This document shows, one piece after another, positions 1-9,276 of a stretch of DNA of 64,000 nt (position 1 is its first letter; the number at the start of each line of letters is the position of its first letter). The notes under the pieces were generated by a model. That model had not been told where the DNA came from, searched no databases, and was given only the letters and a program-made list of their open reading frames with translations. This stretch comes from Stentor roeselii (lineage: Eukaryota > Ciliophora > Heterotrichea > Heterotrichida > Stentoridae): contig RSEH01000006.1 in assembly GCA_006503475.1 (NCBI GenBank), positions 124,001-188,000 of the forward strand. The letters are read 5' to 3'. The translations under genes and the position numbers were made by a program.

Positions 1-1
1 A

Positions 2-247
2 CCTGTCGCTCTTCAAGAGTTCACAGATCACGGTGCAGGGAAGGAGTACCTCAAGAAGATCAAAGAAAAAAACCCTTGGAACAGTGCCCAAAAAGAATTT
101 TCAAAGAAAAGAGACTCTTCAACATCTCAGATCATGAAAAAAGCGATTCAAACAGTTGCAGCTTGTCGAAGTCTGCCCTTGTCGCCGAAGTCTATAACCA
201 GTTCGACTTACCCTGGTTCGATATCATCTCCTAGAAGTTTAATTTAA
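2..247 (+). CDS. 3' end of an unidentified gene (partial)
   Basis: The second forward frame is open from the window edge to a TAA at 245-247, giving about 81 residues. The tail is basic and rich in Ser and Pro near its end (it contains SLPLSPKS and SSPRSLI). The other two forward frames are less protein-like, so this frame was preferred. No domain is recognisable and the upstream part lies outside the window. It ends 24 bp before the next start codon on the same strand, typical of the spacing here. Confidence 0.6.
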   Translation, partial: PVALQEFTDHGAGKEYLKKIKEKNPWNSAQKEFSKKRDSSTSQIMKKAIQTVAACRSLPLSPKSITSSTYPGSISSPRSLI

Positions 248-271
248 TGTAAAGTCCATAAAGGTGTCATC

Positions 272-1495
272 ATGAGTTCTTTTTATGCACCTCCTGTGAT
301 TGACTTGAAAGAACAAGCGAAAAATTTAATGATTCAAAAAAAAATTAGTGATTTCTGCACTTTTCAAGAAATTCTTGCAATATTCACTACGAAAAGTCAT
401 TCTAAGTTCTCTTCAGAAATGTTGAAATTGGTTTTTGTGGAATCTGGACTTGACTTACACGCCCAGGTCACTGTGGAAGACTTTTTTTTAAAACTTTCTG
501 AATTTGAGTGCAAGATTAGAAGGCTCATTGAAGTTATTCGGCAAGAAGTGAAAGAAAATAGTTTAAAATTGACGAATGTTAGAAGAGAGCTTATCGAGGC
601 GAAAGCGAATAAGTCTCCAGAAGATAATAATTTGTTGACTGTTATGCTTAAAGAAGCCCAGCTAAAATCAGAAGCTTGGGTCACTGCCCGGGTTATTTAC
701 GGGGACTGGGAAGTTACTTCAAACAAGTCAAAAGGTATCTGGAATGAAAGTTTCACATTTAATACCTCTGAAAGTGACTTGCTGACTATTGAGATCTGGC
801 AGTCAGGACAAGAAACTCTTGAAAAAAAAATCGGAAAAGTCGAGATTTCTTTAAATCCATTGAAAAATGAAGAAGTTTCTGATAAAGAACTGAAAGTCTT
901 CCCGAATAACCTTCTTGTTGATAAAATCGCAGTTAGACTTCATTGGGTTTCTAATAAAGTGAGTTATCTGGAAAGACAGGTCAAAGAAATCGAGGGAAAA
1001 CTAGAAGAAGTCAAGAAAAAGTTAAAAGAAAATGAATATAATCATATAACGCTTTTATCTCCTTTTGTCCCTGAAAAGGACTTGAACCATGAGATCGATG
1101 CTGAGATTTCAAAAGGAATCGACAAGTTCTTCATTGAGCAGGTCGGAAAACAATTCAAATGGACTTTAGCCTTTTGGGTCCTGATGTATTCCTTTTTGCT
1201 CCTCATTTTTCTCGGGATTTTCAAAAGACATGAAATTTTAAATGTAAGAAAAAGACAGGTCACTGTTTTTTGCTTGTTATTCGCTTGTGAAACTTGCAGA
1301 AAAAATCTTAGAACTAGTCCTCGGGCTGTGTTAAGCTTTGTCATGGCAAGTCAAGTTGTTGATTTCTTTGAATTGATTTTATTTCCTTTGTTGTATGAAA
1401 CGAAAATTCAGATTTGGTGGAGAGCGGGTTTATTTTTAGGAATCAACTTAAAGTTAGTCCTTTGTGTTGTCTTTTGGAAGGTTTATTTTCGATGA
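272..1495 (+). CDS. C2-domain, coiled-coil, C-terminal multi-pass membrane protein
   Basis: The 407-residue product starts with a helical charged region, with likely coiled coil around residues 75-125. A C2-like beta sandwich follows at about 130-215 (WVTARVIYGDW ... GIWNESFTF ... LLTIEIWQ), then a second short coiled coil at about 230-255. The C-terminal third has about four hydrophobic segments, the first near residue 300 (LAFWVLMYSFLLLIFLGIF). C2 domains usually bind membranes, often with calcium, but the acidic calcium ligands are not clear. The layout recalls MCTP-type proteins with C2 domains before terminal membrane segments, although only one C2 is visible. Membrane tethering is inferred; the function is unknown. 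Confidence 0.7.
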   Translation: MSSFYAPPVIDLKEQAKNLMIQKKISDFCTFQEILAIFTTKSHSKFSSEMLKLVFVESGLDLHAQVTVEDFFLKLSEFECKIRRLIEVIRQEVKENSLKLTNVRRELIEAKANKSPEDNNLLTVMLKEAQLKSEAWVTARVIYGDWEVTSNKSKGIWNESFTFNTSESDLLTIEIWQSGQETLEKKIGKVEISLNPLKNEEVSDKELKVFPNNLLVDKIAVRLHWVSNKVSYLERQVKEIEGKLEEVKKKLKENEYNHITLLSPFVPEKDLNHEIDAEISKGIDKFFIEQVGKQFKWTLAFWVLMYSFLLLIFLGIFKRHEILNVRKRQVTVFCLLFACETCRKNLRTSPRAVLSFVMASQVVDFFELILFPLLYETKIQIWWRAGLFLGINLKLVLCVVFWKVYFR

Positions 1496-1534
1496 ATTTC
1501 AAATGGATAGAGAGATTTAGTGATTTCTTAATAA

Positions 1535-2533
1535 ATGGCTTTTGTTGCACCTGAATGTCTGGAAAAAATTTTGAATTTCGAGGGTTCAGAGAGATTTAGA
1601 TGGAGATTTTCGTGCTTGGAACAGGTTTTGAGGTATAAATGGGGGTTTTATTTGAGAGTTTTAGGTTTTTTGATTTTTTTTGCAGGGTTTGAAGAGTTTG
1701 AGGGATATTTGGTTATCGTGATTTTAGTTGGAGTGTTTTATGAAGGGGTAAGTTTATTTGCATTTGCAAAAATTGAATATAAGAATGATATTGAGAAAGT
1801 TCATAAAGCTCTGAGGTTAAACTCGCATTTAACGCTTTACTCTTTTTTTGTGCCTTCGATTCTTTACGCCCTTTCTGATGAATTTTTTTTTCAATTTGTG
1901 ATTCACTCGTTTTCAGTGAGTTTAGTTTGGCTATCGAGTCAGTCAATATCTTCTAATGTTATTGAAATATTTCCATATTATCCTCCAGTTCTGGTTTTTT
2001 TGACTCTTTTGTTTTCATCATTTCAAGTATTATCAAAGATTTTTCAATCATCACTGCTTTTTATTCAGGATTTTTGGATTCCTTTATCATTTCAGTCGAC
2101 AATAACTATGACTATTTTGCTTTATTTATTTATTTGGGTGATAATGAATGATCCTATTAAAAATTTCCTTACTTTGAAACATATGAAGATATCATTTGTA
2201 TTACCATTGATCCTCACTAACTTAAACCTTTTACTTTGGAGTTTAACTGATATTTTTCAGAAGTATACATTCTTCACAATTTTTATTCATACATTGATCT
2301 GCTGGCAGATGTGCTTTAAGATAAAAGTATTGATTTTATGCAAGATACCTGTTCAGAAAGCTCATTTTACTGAACTTATGATTGAGAGCTCGATGATTAT
2401 TCAAGAATTGTGTACTAGGATCCTTCCACAAATACCACTCTTTGGTTTGTTTGTGGTTCTAATGAGTATTCGTACAGTTACCTGGGTATTAGGCACCCTA
2501 CTAAACATAAACAAAATAAAAAAAAGTAGGTAA
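1535..2533 (+). CDS. Multi-pass membrane protein, unidentified
   Basis: The 332-residue product is strongly hydrophobic, with eight to ten possible membrane segments between about residue 35 and the C-terminus and a short charged tail (NKIKKSR). The start (FVAPECLEKILNFE) and the overall topology faintly resemble CDP-alcohol phosphotransferases of the choline/ethanolamine type. However, the catalytic DGxxAR...GxxxDxxxD motif is absent, so this is not proposed as a function. The ATG lies in the local TAATAAATG context. Its TAA stop is only 2 bp before the ATG of the next gene on the same strand. Confidence 0.6.
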   Translation: MAFVAPECLEKILNFEGSERFRWRFSCLEQVLRYKWGFYLRVLGFLIFFAGFEEFEGYLVIVILVGVFYEGVSLFAFAKIEYKNDIEKVHKALRLNSHLTLYSFFVPSILYALSDEFFFQFVIHSFSVSLVWLSSQSISSNVIEIFPYYPPVLVFLTLLFSSFQVLSKIFQSSLLFIQDFWIPLSFQSTITMTILLYLFIWVIMNDPIKNFLTLKHMKISFVLPLILTNLNLLLWSLTDIFQKYTFFTIFIHTLICWQMCFKIKVLILCKIPVQKAHFTELMIESSMIIQELCTRILPQIPLFGLFVVLMSIRTVTWVLGTLLNINKIKKSR

Positions 2534-2535
2534 AT

Positions 2536-4065
2536 ATGACTGGTAAAAAGCAAGCCCTTGAAGATCTTCTTCAAGGTTTCCTCTTAAAATTCGGTGATTC
2601 ATCTCAAAACCGTTCAACAATCTCCTCAGAAATATCCAAATACCTCCAATCCAAAGAAAAAATCACAATCCAAGACCTAGACGAGTTAGAAGAAATTCTT
2701 CTATACAAGTTAAATCCAAGTAAAAAGCAAGTGCGTCGTTTGTCCCTATCGCCATTAGAAATAAAATCTCCTTCTTACCCAAGCCCAACACTAAAGCACA
2801 TAAATCCAAAGCCCGAAGTAAACTCAACCCGAAGCCTATCAAATCCTCTTCCGACCGATCCTCAAGTTCCTTCTTCAAAATACCAGCGAAAAGACTCTCA
2901 AATCTTTCCATCCCCTAATCTTCCTTCACAAGTTTACAACAAGACGTCTTCTCCTTACAATGTTTCAAAATTTCCTTCTTCACTTAGCCCTGGAAGGGAA
3001 ACTTTGAGGTTTAAACATGACCAGTGGGGAAAAATCGCAAGAGCTGAAAGCATCAAGTTTAAACAAGAGCAAGAACTCACTATTCGGGAAGCGAAGGAGA
3101 GGAAAAAGGATTATTGGATACAACTGTCTAAACAGGTCCAGGAACAAAAACTTAGAAAAGAGTTTCTCGTCAAAGAACGAGAAATTGAAGGAAAAAACGT
3201 CGGAAAATTGGTTTTTGAATATGAAAATCAGGTACTTCAAGCAAGACTCCGCACTAAACAAAGTAAAATGCAACAAATGCACGATTACGAAAAAATTATC
3301 CAGGAAAAAATCCAGAAAAATCAAGAAAAAAAAGAGAAAACTCTTTTAGACAAGGAAAAACTAGAAAATTCAGCTATTTCTAACAATATTTCAATAAAAC
3401 TGAAAAGAAGTCATAAAGAAAAGCTACTAAAACAAATCGAAGCAGAAAATCAATCAACAGCTCTTCAAGTCCGTCAAAAAAAACAGCAACTAAAAGACCA
3501 AGACTCGCATCAAGACCTTCTTCACTTGTTGCAAGTTGAAAAATCCTTAACAGAAAACCAAAAAAAGTTCAAAGAAATCATCCAAGAAAAGGCCGACCTG
3601 GCCCACAACCAAGAACGTCTTCTGAAATTTTTCCCATTGCAAAAAACTTTAAAAGACCATCTTCAAGAAGCTGAACAAGAAGAAAAACTTCAAATTTTAA
3701 AAGACCTTCAAGAAGAAGAACAGAAAAAAGCTAGAAAAATCAAAGAAAAACATTTAAAAACTGAAGAAGTCGCTGAAGTCCTTGCTCAGCAGGTAAAAGA
3801 AAGTGAGCAGCGGAAGTCCGAGCAGAAAAATTACCTGAAAGAACAAGGCGAGATCTGGAAACTTGAAGATCTGCAGTTCGAGAAGACAAGGCAGCTAAAA
3901 AAGCAGTTAAAAAGAGAAAAACAACAAGAAATCAAGTTAGTTCTCGATAAACAAGTGAAAGAAAAAGAAGAAAGAGAGTTAAACCGTCTTCAACTCACTC
4001 CAGTCGAGTCGAAAATCAATGCAAAAATATTTCAAAGTGCTGTGAAGGTCTTAGGAGAGGAGTAG
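2536..4065 (+). CDS. Long coiled-coil protein, possibly ciliary or basal-body
   Basis: The 509-residue product has a short helical N-terminus (to about 65), a Ser/Pro-rich linker (about 70-155) and then nearly uninterrupted Lys/Glu/Gln-rich coiled coil to the end. The charge pattern and Arg/Lys-Glu repeats recall trichohyalin-plectin-homology proteins of cilia and centrioles, but no diagnostic motif was seen. Codon use is A- and C-rich, unlike the T-rich gene before it. The start is 2 bp after the previous stop, so its promoter and 5' UTR must lie inside the upstream coding region unless the pair is co-transcribed. It is tail-to-tail with the next gene, 11 bp apart. Confidence 0.7.
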   Translation: MTGKKQALEDLLQGFLLKFGDSSQNRSTISSEISKYLQSKEKITIQDLDELEEILLYKLNPSKKQVRRLSLSPLEIKSPSYPSPTLKHINPKPEVNSTRSLSNPLPTDPQVPSSKYQRKDSQIFPSPNLPSQVYNKTSSPYNVSKFPSSLSPGRETLRFKHDQWGKIARAESIKFKQEQELTIREAKERKKDYWIQLSKQVQEQKLRKEFLVKEREIEGKNVGKLVFEYENQVLQARLRTKQSKMQQMHDYEKIIQEKIQKNQEKKEKTLLDKEKLENSAISNNISIKLKRSHKEKLLKQIEAENQSTALQVRQKKQQLKDQDSHQDLLHLLQVEKSLTENQKKFKEIIQEKADLAHNQERLLKFFPLQKTLKDHLQEAEQEEKLQILKDLQEEEQKKARKIKEKHLKTEEVAEVLAQQVKESEQRKSEQKNYLKEQGEIWKLEDLQFEKTRQLKKQLKREKQQEIKLVLDKQVKEKEERELNRLQLTPVESKINAKIFQSAVKVLGEE

Positions 4066-4076
4066 TCCTGCTTGTA

Positions 4077-4610
4077 TCAGTTAAATTCAGTAGATAACTT
4101 AGAATTAAAAGGAGACATTCGCACGTTCGCTGATACTGGACGCTTGTTTGGAGTACTTGAAAAGTTTGTACTTTTACTCTCAGTGTTTGGCTTCGCACTT
4201 GAAGGACGTTTTATACGGTTTGGACTGAATTCTACGCAAACTGCTGATGAGGCTAAACGAGATTTTTTACTTTTAAGCACTAGGCTCGGCTCGAATACTA
4301 GAGAGTGGCCGGTGTAGAAGTACCCGTTGTTGCTCACGTCTTTGGAACCGTGAAAGGCTTTGTAGACTGGACCTCCTTTCTTTGGCTTTACTATTTCTAA
4401 CTTTGGGTTCTCGTAGCTTCCTGGACCGATGCGAAAACCTGTTCGTTTTGCGTCGATTTCGTATTGTTGGAACCGTTTGCTTTGAGAAAAGGTTCCACTG
4501 AGCCTATTTGGTGAAAAACCAAGTCTTTTTCCATAAATAGTAACTGCAGGATTGTATGCATCAGGAGTCTTTTCTTTTGGACTTCGGAATTCAAGATAAG
4601 TTGGTCGCAT
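4077..4610 (-). CDS. SHIPPO/STPG-like basic protein
   Basis: The 177-residue product is basic and contains motifs typical of sperm-tail PG-rich (SHIPPO) proteins, such as PDAYNP and GPGSYENP, each within a P-x-x-Y type repeat. Proteins of this family bind microtubules in axonemes, so a ciliary or cortical microtubule role is likely but inferred. The open frame extends to 4646; the inner ATG at 4610 is preferred because the upstream part is AT-rich spacer-like and the TATAAATAAG context sits just before it. The Ser/Lys-rich C-terminus repeats KRPSSAKP and KRPVSANV. Confidence 0.6.
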   Translation of the reverse strand: MRPTYLEFRSPKEKTPDAYNPAVTIYGKRLGFSPNRLSGTFSQSKRFQQYEIDAKRTGFRIGPGSYENPKLEIVKPKKGGPVYKAFHGSKDVSNNGYFYTGHSLVFEPSLVLKSKKSRLASSAVCVEFSPNRIKRPSSAKPNTESKSTNFSSTPNKRPVSANVRMSPFNSKLSTEFN

Positions 4611-4795
4611 TTTCTTATTTATATATTTAATATATAAGACTTTCATTTAGATGTCAGAGTCTTGATTATTAATTGGTGCAAATATTATGAGAATTTCAAA
4701 GAATAGTAAATAAAGCAAGAACACGAAGTATCCCGAAGTTCATTTTAATCTTTCCTAATGTTTATCAGCGTTTATAAGTTATAATAGAAATTTTA

Positions 4796-5251
4796 ATGGT
4801 GCATGAATCTAAAATGAGAAAACTTCTTCATCATTCCGATAAGAAGAACTTTATCCTGTACTTGATTATCTGCTCACTTGTTACCGTAGCTTTCCTGATC
4901 TTTGCTATAGGAGCTCAATTTCCATTTTTGGGAATTACCGGATTCGTCTATGCCCTCTACACTGGTTTAGGAATCGCTGCAAGGAAAGGTAAAAGTGGAA
5001 AACTGACTTTAGGATTCATGATATTCAGCTGGATTATCATCGGGTTTTGGATGCTATTTTTCATGATCAGTGTCGTCAGCTGCACTATTTCTTTTGAAGT
5101 ATGTCTTACTGCTAATATGGGTCTGTATTACTATTTTGGAATAATTTTCTCGTTAGCGTTGGTGTCAGTTTTAGGGGTTATTTTTATGAGGCGAGTGCGA
5201 CATTCATATAAAGATATAAAGAAGCAGAAGCATAGACTAGTTAAACATTAG
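4796..5251 (+). CDS. Small four-TM membrane protein, tandem copy 1
   Basis: The 151-residue product has four hydrophobic segments (about residues 19-42, 45-60, 72-96 and 107-130) between a basic N-terminus (MRKLLHHSDKKNF) and a basic C-terminus (RVRHSYKDIKKQKHRL). It is clearly paralogous to the product at 5736-6188: the N-terminus, the LIICSLVT segment, the GKSGKL loop and the C-terminal tail all align. No family is recognised. The tetraspan topology with both basic ends probably cytoplasmic is inferred from the positive-inside rule. Confidence 0.65.
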   Translation: MVHESKMRKLLHHSDKKNFILYLIICSLVTVAFLIFAIGAQFPFLGITGFVYALYTGLGIAARKGKSGKLTLGFMIFSWIIIGFWMLFFMISVVSCTISFEVCLTANMGLYYYFGIIFSLALVSVLGVIFMRRVRHSYKDIKKQKHRLVKH

Positions 5252-5735
5252 ATTAGGAATATTCAAGCTCTTTATGTTGTGAATTTATAAACATAGGGTA
5301 TTTTGACGTGATTATGAATCTAATTTATGCTCATTCAAAGACATTAATATAAATGGGATAAAATATTTCGACTATAAGAAATTCAATATTATGATGGTTA
5401 TTAGTTTTTAATAATTTAGTTAAAATTTGGTTCTATTACTTGTAATTAGTAATTATAGGTGAAGAAAACACTTATTCTATATTTATAATAAATATAATAT
5501 AGATTAATGCTCGTATCCTGCTGTATTAATAATTAAAGTTAAAGATTATACGATAATGTGAAAGTTGAATTTTTGGAGAGAATCATTAAAATTTATATCA
5601 ATTATTTAATATCTGTTGTTTAATCACTATAAATTTCCATCTGAAAGACTTTAAAACTATGATTACGATGTGCTCTACGTTCATTCTAATATTCCCGATA
5701 TAGATTAGAAATAAATAGGCTATAAAGAGATTATA
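5252..5735. other. AT-rich spacer between tandem paralogues
   Basis: About 480 bp of AT-rich DNA with no open frame and no recognisable RNA gene. The last bases (CTATAAAGAGATTATAATG) give the next gene a TATA-like start context. Nothing else is seen. Confidence 0.6.
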
Positions 5736-6188
5736 ATGGTTGATCAGTCTGTAAACAGAAAACTTCTTCATCGATCAGATAGGAAAAACTTTATCTTCTT
5801 CTTGATTATCTGTTCACTTATTACTTTATCCTTCCTGATATTTTTTCTGTTTAATCTATCTATACCTTTAGGAGTTATTACTCTTGTCTTTGCACTCTAC
5901 ACTTGTTTAGGAATTCTTGTAAGAAAAGGTAAAAGTGATAAACTTTCATTAGTATTCATAGTAACTAGTTGGATATTCATTGCTTATTGGATTCTAGATC
6001 TGATTTTGTTTATATATAGAAGTTACTATTACAATTTATTCAGAAATTCTCCAATTGTTCTATATTATTGTTATGCAATAATTCTCTCGTTACTATTGTT
6101 ATCAGTTTTAGGGATTGTATTTTTGAATCGAGTGCGGCGTTCATACAAGGAATTGCATAAAGAAAAGCATAGGCTACTTAAAAATTAG
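5736..6188 (+). CDS. Small four-TM membrane protein, tandem copy 2
   Basis: The 150-residue product aligns along its whole length with the protein at 4796-5251. It shares RKLLHRSDRKNFI at the start, four hydrophobic segments, the RKGKSDKLS loop and the RVRRSYKELHKEKHRL tail. The third membrane hairpin is more diverged (YRSYYYNLFRNSP). The two genes have the same orientation and are separated by 480 bp, which indicates a local tandem duplication. The function is unknown. Confidence 0.65.
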   Translation: MVDQSVNRKLLHRSDRKNFIFFLIICSLITLSFLIFFLFNLSIPLGVITLVFALYTCLGILVRKGKSDKLSLVFIVTSWIFIAYWILDLILFIYRSYYYNLFRNSPIVLYYCYAIILSLLLLSVLGIVFLNRVRRSYKELHKEKHRLLKN

Positions 6189-6447
6189 ATTAGTTATATT
6201 CAATCTCTCAATTTTGTAAAGGCTATAAGTTTGGGGATTCAAGGGTCAATTTATAAATCTAATTTTCCTTTCTAATGCAAACCTTTAACAAAATAATAAC
6301 AATCATATCTAAACAATAAAGTTACTCTAAACTTTCTTAATTCCCAGAAATACTTTTGAAATCAAAAAACTACCTCAAAACCCCTAATCATTATTCTAAT
6401 CATAATCAATATTCTTAATCCTCGAATACTTATATACAACTATTAAC

Positions 6448-9108
6448 TTAAAACTCCAAATCCCAATTTTTATTCAAGTTCAACCTGCAAATATAAGACT
6501 CAGGGCCAGTTTCATAAGACGAAAAGATTTCATTAACCGGAACCATTTTTTTCAGAGCTTCTTTAACCTCAGGATCAACATGAGTTGGATTCGGCAAGAA
6601 CGGAGCCTTTATTTGCTTATTATTCAACATTTCCCAGTTTAAGCCAATAAACCAAGGATGATTTTTAAATTTTTCAATACTACCTCTTAAAACTGGGTTC
6701 TTGTTCAGGAGTTCACAGAGAATATGTCTTGACTTACTCAAAGGGTCAACATTTGAAGGAAACACGAGACGATAATTTAAGATCTGCTGATAAATTTGCA
6801 TTGGATCTGATTCATTGTGGCCAAAAGGATACTTTTTAAACATCATGTAATATAAACACACTCCAAGTCCCCAGAGGTCGACAGCTGTTTCATAACCTTC
6901 TCCAATTATCACTTCAGGGGGTAAATAATGAAATGATCCAATCACAGTATAAGTCCTTCCACTAATCTGCTTAGAACATGAAAAATCAACCAATAAAGGA
7001 TACCCCTGATCATCAATCATAAAGCTTCTCAAAGTAGGATACCTAAGCACAATATCCCTATTATGAAGATACTCAATAATCAACAACAAGCACCCAGTAT
7101 AAAACCTTGCATTCAATTCAAGTGAAAGTTTAACATTATCAATAACATCAACAAAAGGAACTCCAGGAACATATTGAAAAAGCATGCAAAGTCTAAAAGA
7201 GTCTTTAAAAGTCTTCAACAAGCTGACCATAAAAAAATGGTCAACAAGAAGCATAAGTTTTTTGCTCTGAATCAAATTAACCTGGTCCTGGTCACTTATA
7301 AAGCGATTTCGCTGCATGGACTTCAAAATATAAAGCTTTGAGTCCTCCGGGTTCACACAAAGAAAATGCGTAGAAAAGCTATTCTGAGTAACAACCTTTA
7401 CAAATATCAAGTCTTTAATTGAAATTGAAATATCTTGAATTTTTATCCGTTCTAACAACCTGCTTTGCATTTGCTCGTCTATCACTGAGGAAAATTGCTT
7501 GTTGGTTAACACCCAGCATTCCACTTCGTTTAAAGCTTTTACTGTTGCTGAACGGCTTGTTTTAAATAGTAAAGACCTTTCACCAAAGTAGTCAAGTCTT
7601 CCTATATGCCTGACAACTGAGTGTTTTTTAGAGATTTCAACATTTCCTGATTTTATTATGAAAAATGAGTCACCTGGTGCGTTTTCAGAGAAAATGACTG
7701 ACCCGCTGGGATATTTTACGAGATTCAGCATTTTTCCTAGTTTTTCAAGACTGAAACTAGAAAGTGATCTAAAAAGTTTCATATCTTTGATCACCCTAAC
7801 AATATTATTCCTCTCAATAACTGATTCCAATTCACCTTCAACACTTTTTTCAAACTCTTCTCTTGAAATTTCAATAACTTCTGAGTCTTCAACAGCAGCT
7901 AAGCTTTCTCCAAACACAAAACTTCCACCCTGAAGACAATTCACTCCAATAACATCAGAAGTTTTAAACTTTTGCTTTTTTCCTTCAATTCTTCCAGAAA
8001 GTAAGACAAAAAATGACTTGATTTCCTTTCCAGCAACAACTAAATGACTACCTTTAACTATTTTTTTTGCCTTTCCCAAAGAAGCGAGTTTATTGATCTG
8101 TTCAGGGTTGAGACCTTTTAAGACAGGATCATTTCCATAAGCCATTTTCTGAGAATTCAAAAAAATGATGTCTTGCAGGTTGTTTCCCAAGGCCGACTTC
8201 AAGTCATCAGAATATAAAGACAAACAAGAAAGACTTTCTAAAACAGTGATCGTCGCAGTCCTCAAGTTGTTATTCATCAGAGCCTGCTCTCCAAAGTACT
8301 CATTTTTAAACAACTTTCTAATCTCCAAGCCATTTTTCGTGACCACAGCAGCCCCTTCCTTAATAAAATACATCGAATTTCCCAGATCTCCTTCTTTCAC
8401 TACTTTCGCCCCAATAGAAAACCTTTCAAATCTCATGCAATTTGCGAGTTTTTCCTTTTGTTTCGTGGTAAGTGCCTGAAAAAAGCTAAACTCTTCAATA
8501 AACCGAATATTTTCACTGTACTTCTCAAAACTCATCCTTTCCAAGACCTGCCGAAATTCGAATCGACTCAGTCCCCAAAGCGCGGTTTTTGCTAAAGCGA
8601 CAGCAGAGGCCGTCCGAGGCGAGTCCTGCATAAGCGCGACTTCTCCGAAACTATCCCCGGGGGCCAAAGTCGCCACTGCGTTTAAGTTGATCTGCACTTC
8701 GACCTTTCCCTGCGCAATTATATAATAAAAGTCACCAACTGACCCTTGCTTGAATATAAGTCCTTGCTTTTTGAATGAAAAAAGCTTCATCACAGTGATT
8801 ATCGCTGACAACTGCTCCTCTGATAAGTTAGAAAAAATGAAATGCTTTTGAAGGGCTGAACGAATCAACTGGAGGTCTTCGGTTGACTTGAAGTTGTCGG
8901 ATTTCGATGATTTTGAGTGATGGTGGTCTATGTTGTTCTGAGTTGATGTGCTTCGGCTGTGGTTTGATGACTTTAAACGGTGGGAAAATAATGGGGCGGT
9001 GGAGTCTGGATGGGACTTGGAAAATATCGAACTTTTATCTGGAACCTCGGAAATTTGTAAGATTCGGTTTGACTTGTTTGATGAGGATTTAATGCAGCAT
9101 GAACCCAT
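6448..9108 (-). CDS. PKG-like protein: four cyclic-nucleotide domains plus degenerate kinase domain
   Basis: The 886-residue product starts MGSCCIKS, a good N-myristoylation and palmitoylation signal, so it is probably membrane-bound. Four cyclic-nucleotide-binding domains follow. Their phosphate-binding cassettes are FGEVALMQDSPRTASA (about 153), FGEQALMNNNLRTATI (about 272), a degenerate FGESLAAVEDSE (about 395) and FGERSLLFKTSRSATV (about 517). Four domains with the third degenerate match the alveolate PKG layout known from Apicomplexa. The kinase domain (about 565-830) keeps a Lys in YILKSM. It has no glycine-rich loop, its catalytic loop reads LRYPTLRSFMI where YRDLKPENLML is expected, and DFG is DFS. 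It is therefore predicted to be a catalytically dead sensor or scaffold. The APE-like PPEV and DLWGLG motifs remain. Confidence 0.85.
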   Translation of the reverse strand: MGSCCIKSSSNKSNRILQISEVPDKSSIFSKSHPDSTAPLFSHRLKSSNHSRSTSTQNNIDHHHSKSSKSDNFKSTEDLQLIRSALQKHFIFSNLSEEQLSAIITVMKLFSFKKQGLIFKQGSVGDFYYIIAQGKVEVQINLNAVATLAPGDSFGEVALMQDSPRTASAVALAKTALWGLSRFEFRQVLERMSFEKYSENIRFIEEFSFFQALTTKQKEKLANCMRFERFSIGAKVVKEGDLGNSMYFIKEGAAVVTKNGLEIRKLFKNEYFGEQALMNNNLRTATITVLESLSCLSLYSDDLKSALGNNLQDIIFLNSQKMAYGNDPVLKGLNPEQINKLASLGKAKKIVKGSHLVVAGKEIKSFFVLLSGRIEGKKQKFKTSDVIGVNCLQGGSFVFGESLAAVEDSEVIEISREEFEKSVEGELESVIERNNIVRVIKDMKLFRSLSSFSLEKLGKMLNLVKYPSGSVIFSENAPGDSFFIIKSGNVEISKKHSVVRHIGRLDYFGERSLLFKTSRSATVKALNEVECWVLTNKQFSSVIDEQMQSRLLERIKIQDISISIKDLIFVKVVTQNSFSTHFLCVNPEDSKLYILKSMQRNRFISDQDQVNLIQSKKLMLLVDHFFMVSLLKTFKDSFRLCMLFQYVPGVPFVDVIDNVKLSLELNARFYTGCLLLIIEYLHNRDIVLRYPTLRSFMIDDQGYPLLVDFSCSKQISGRTYTVIGSFHYLPPEVIIGEGYETAVDLWGLGVCLYYMMFKKYPFGHNESDPMQIYQQILNYRLVFPSNVDPLSKSRHILCELLNKNPVLRGSIEKFKNHPWFIGLNWEMLNNKQIKAPFLPNPTHVDPEVKEALKKMVPVNEIFSSYETGPESYICRLNLNKNWDLEF

Positions 9109-9276
9109 TTATATGGATGGATGAATTTTAAGTCAAATTTAGAGAATTTAGCATTTTAAGGGTTTTTGAAGGTTTGGGTTTAAAATGTTTTGAGAGGATT
9201 AAGGAAGTTAATTTTTTTAGAAATAATTTAATTTTAGTTTGTTTAAATGAGTACTCAAAATATGGTTAATATATGA

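Noticed and set aside
1535-2533. Ethanolamine/choline phosphotransferase
   Set aside because: N-terminus and topology look slightly similar, but the essential CDP-alcohol motif is missing.
3017-3349. Open frame inside the coiled-coil gene, another frame
   Set aside because: Shadow of the A-rich coiled-coil coding sequence; no independent start context and a low-complexity basic product.
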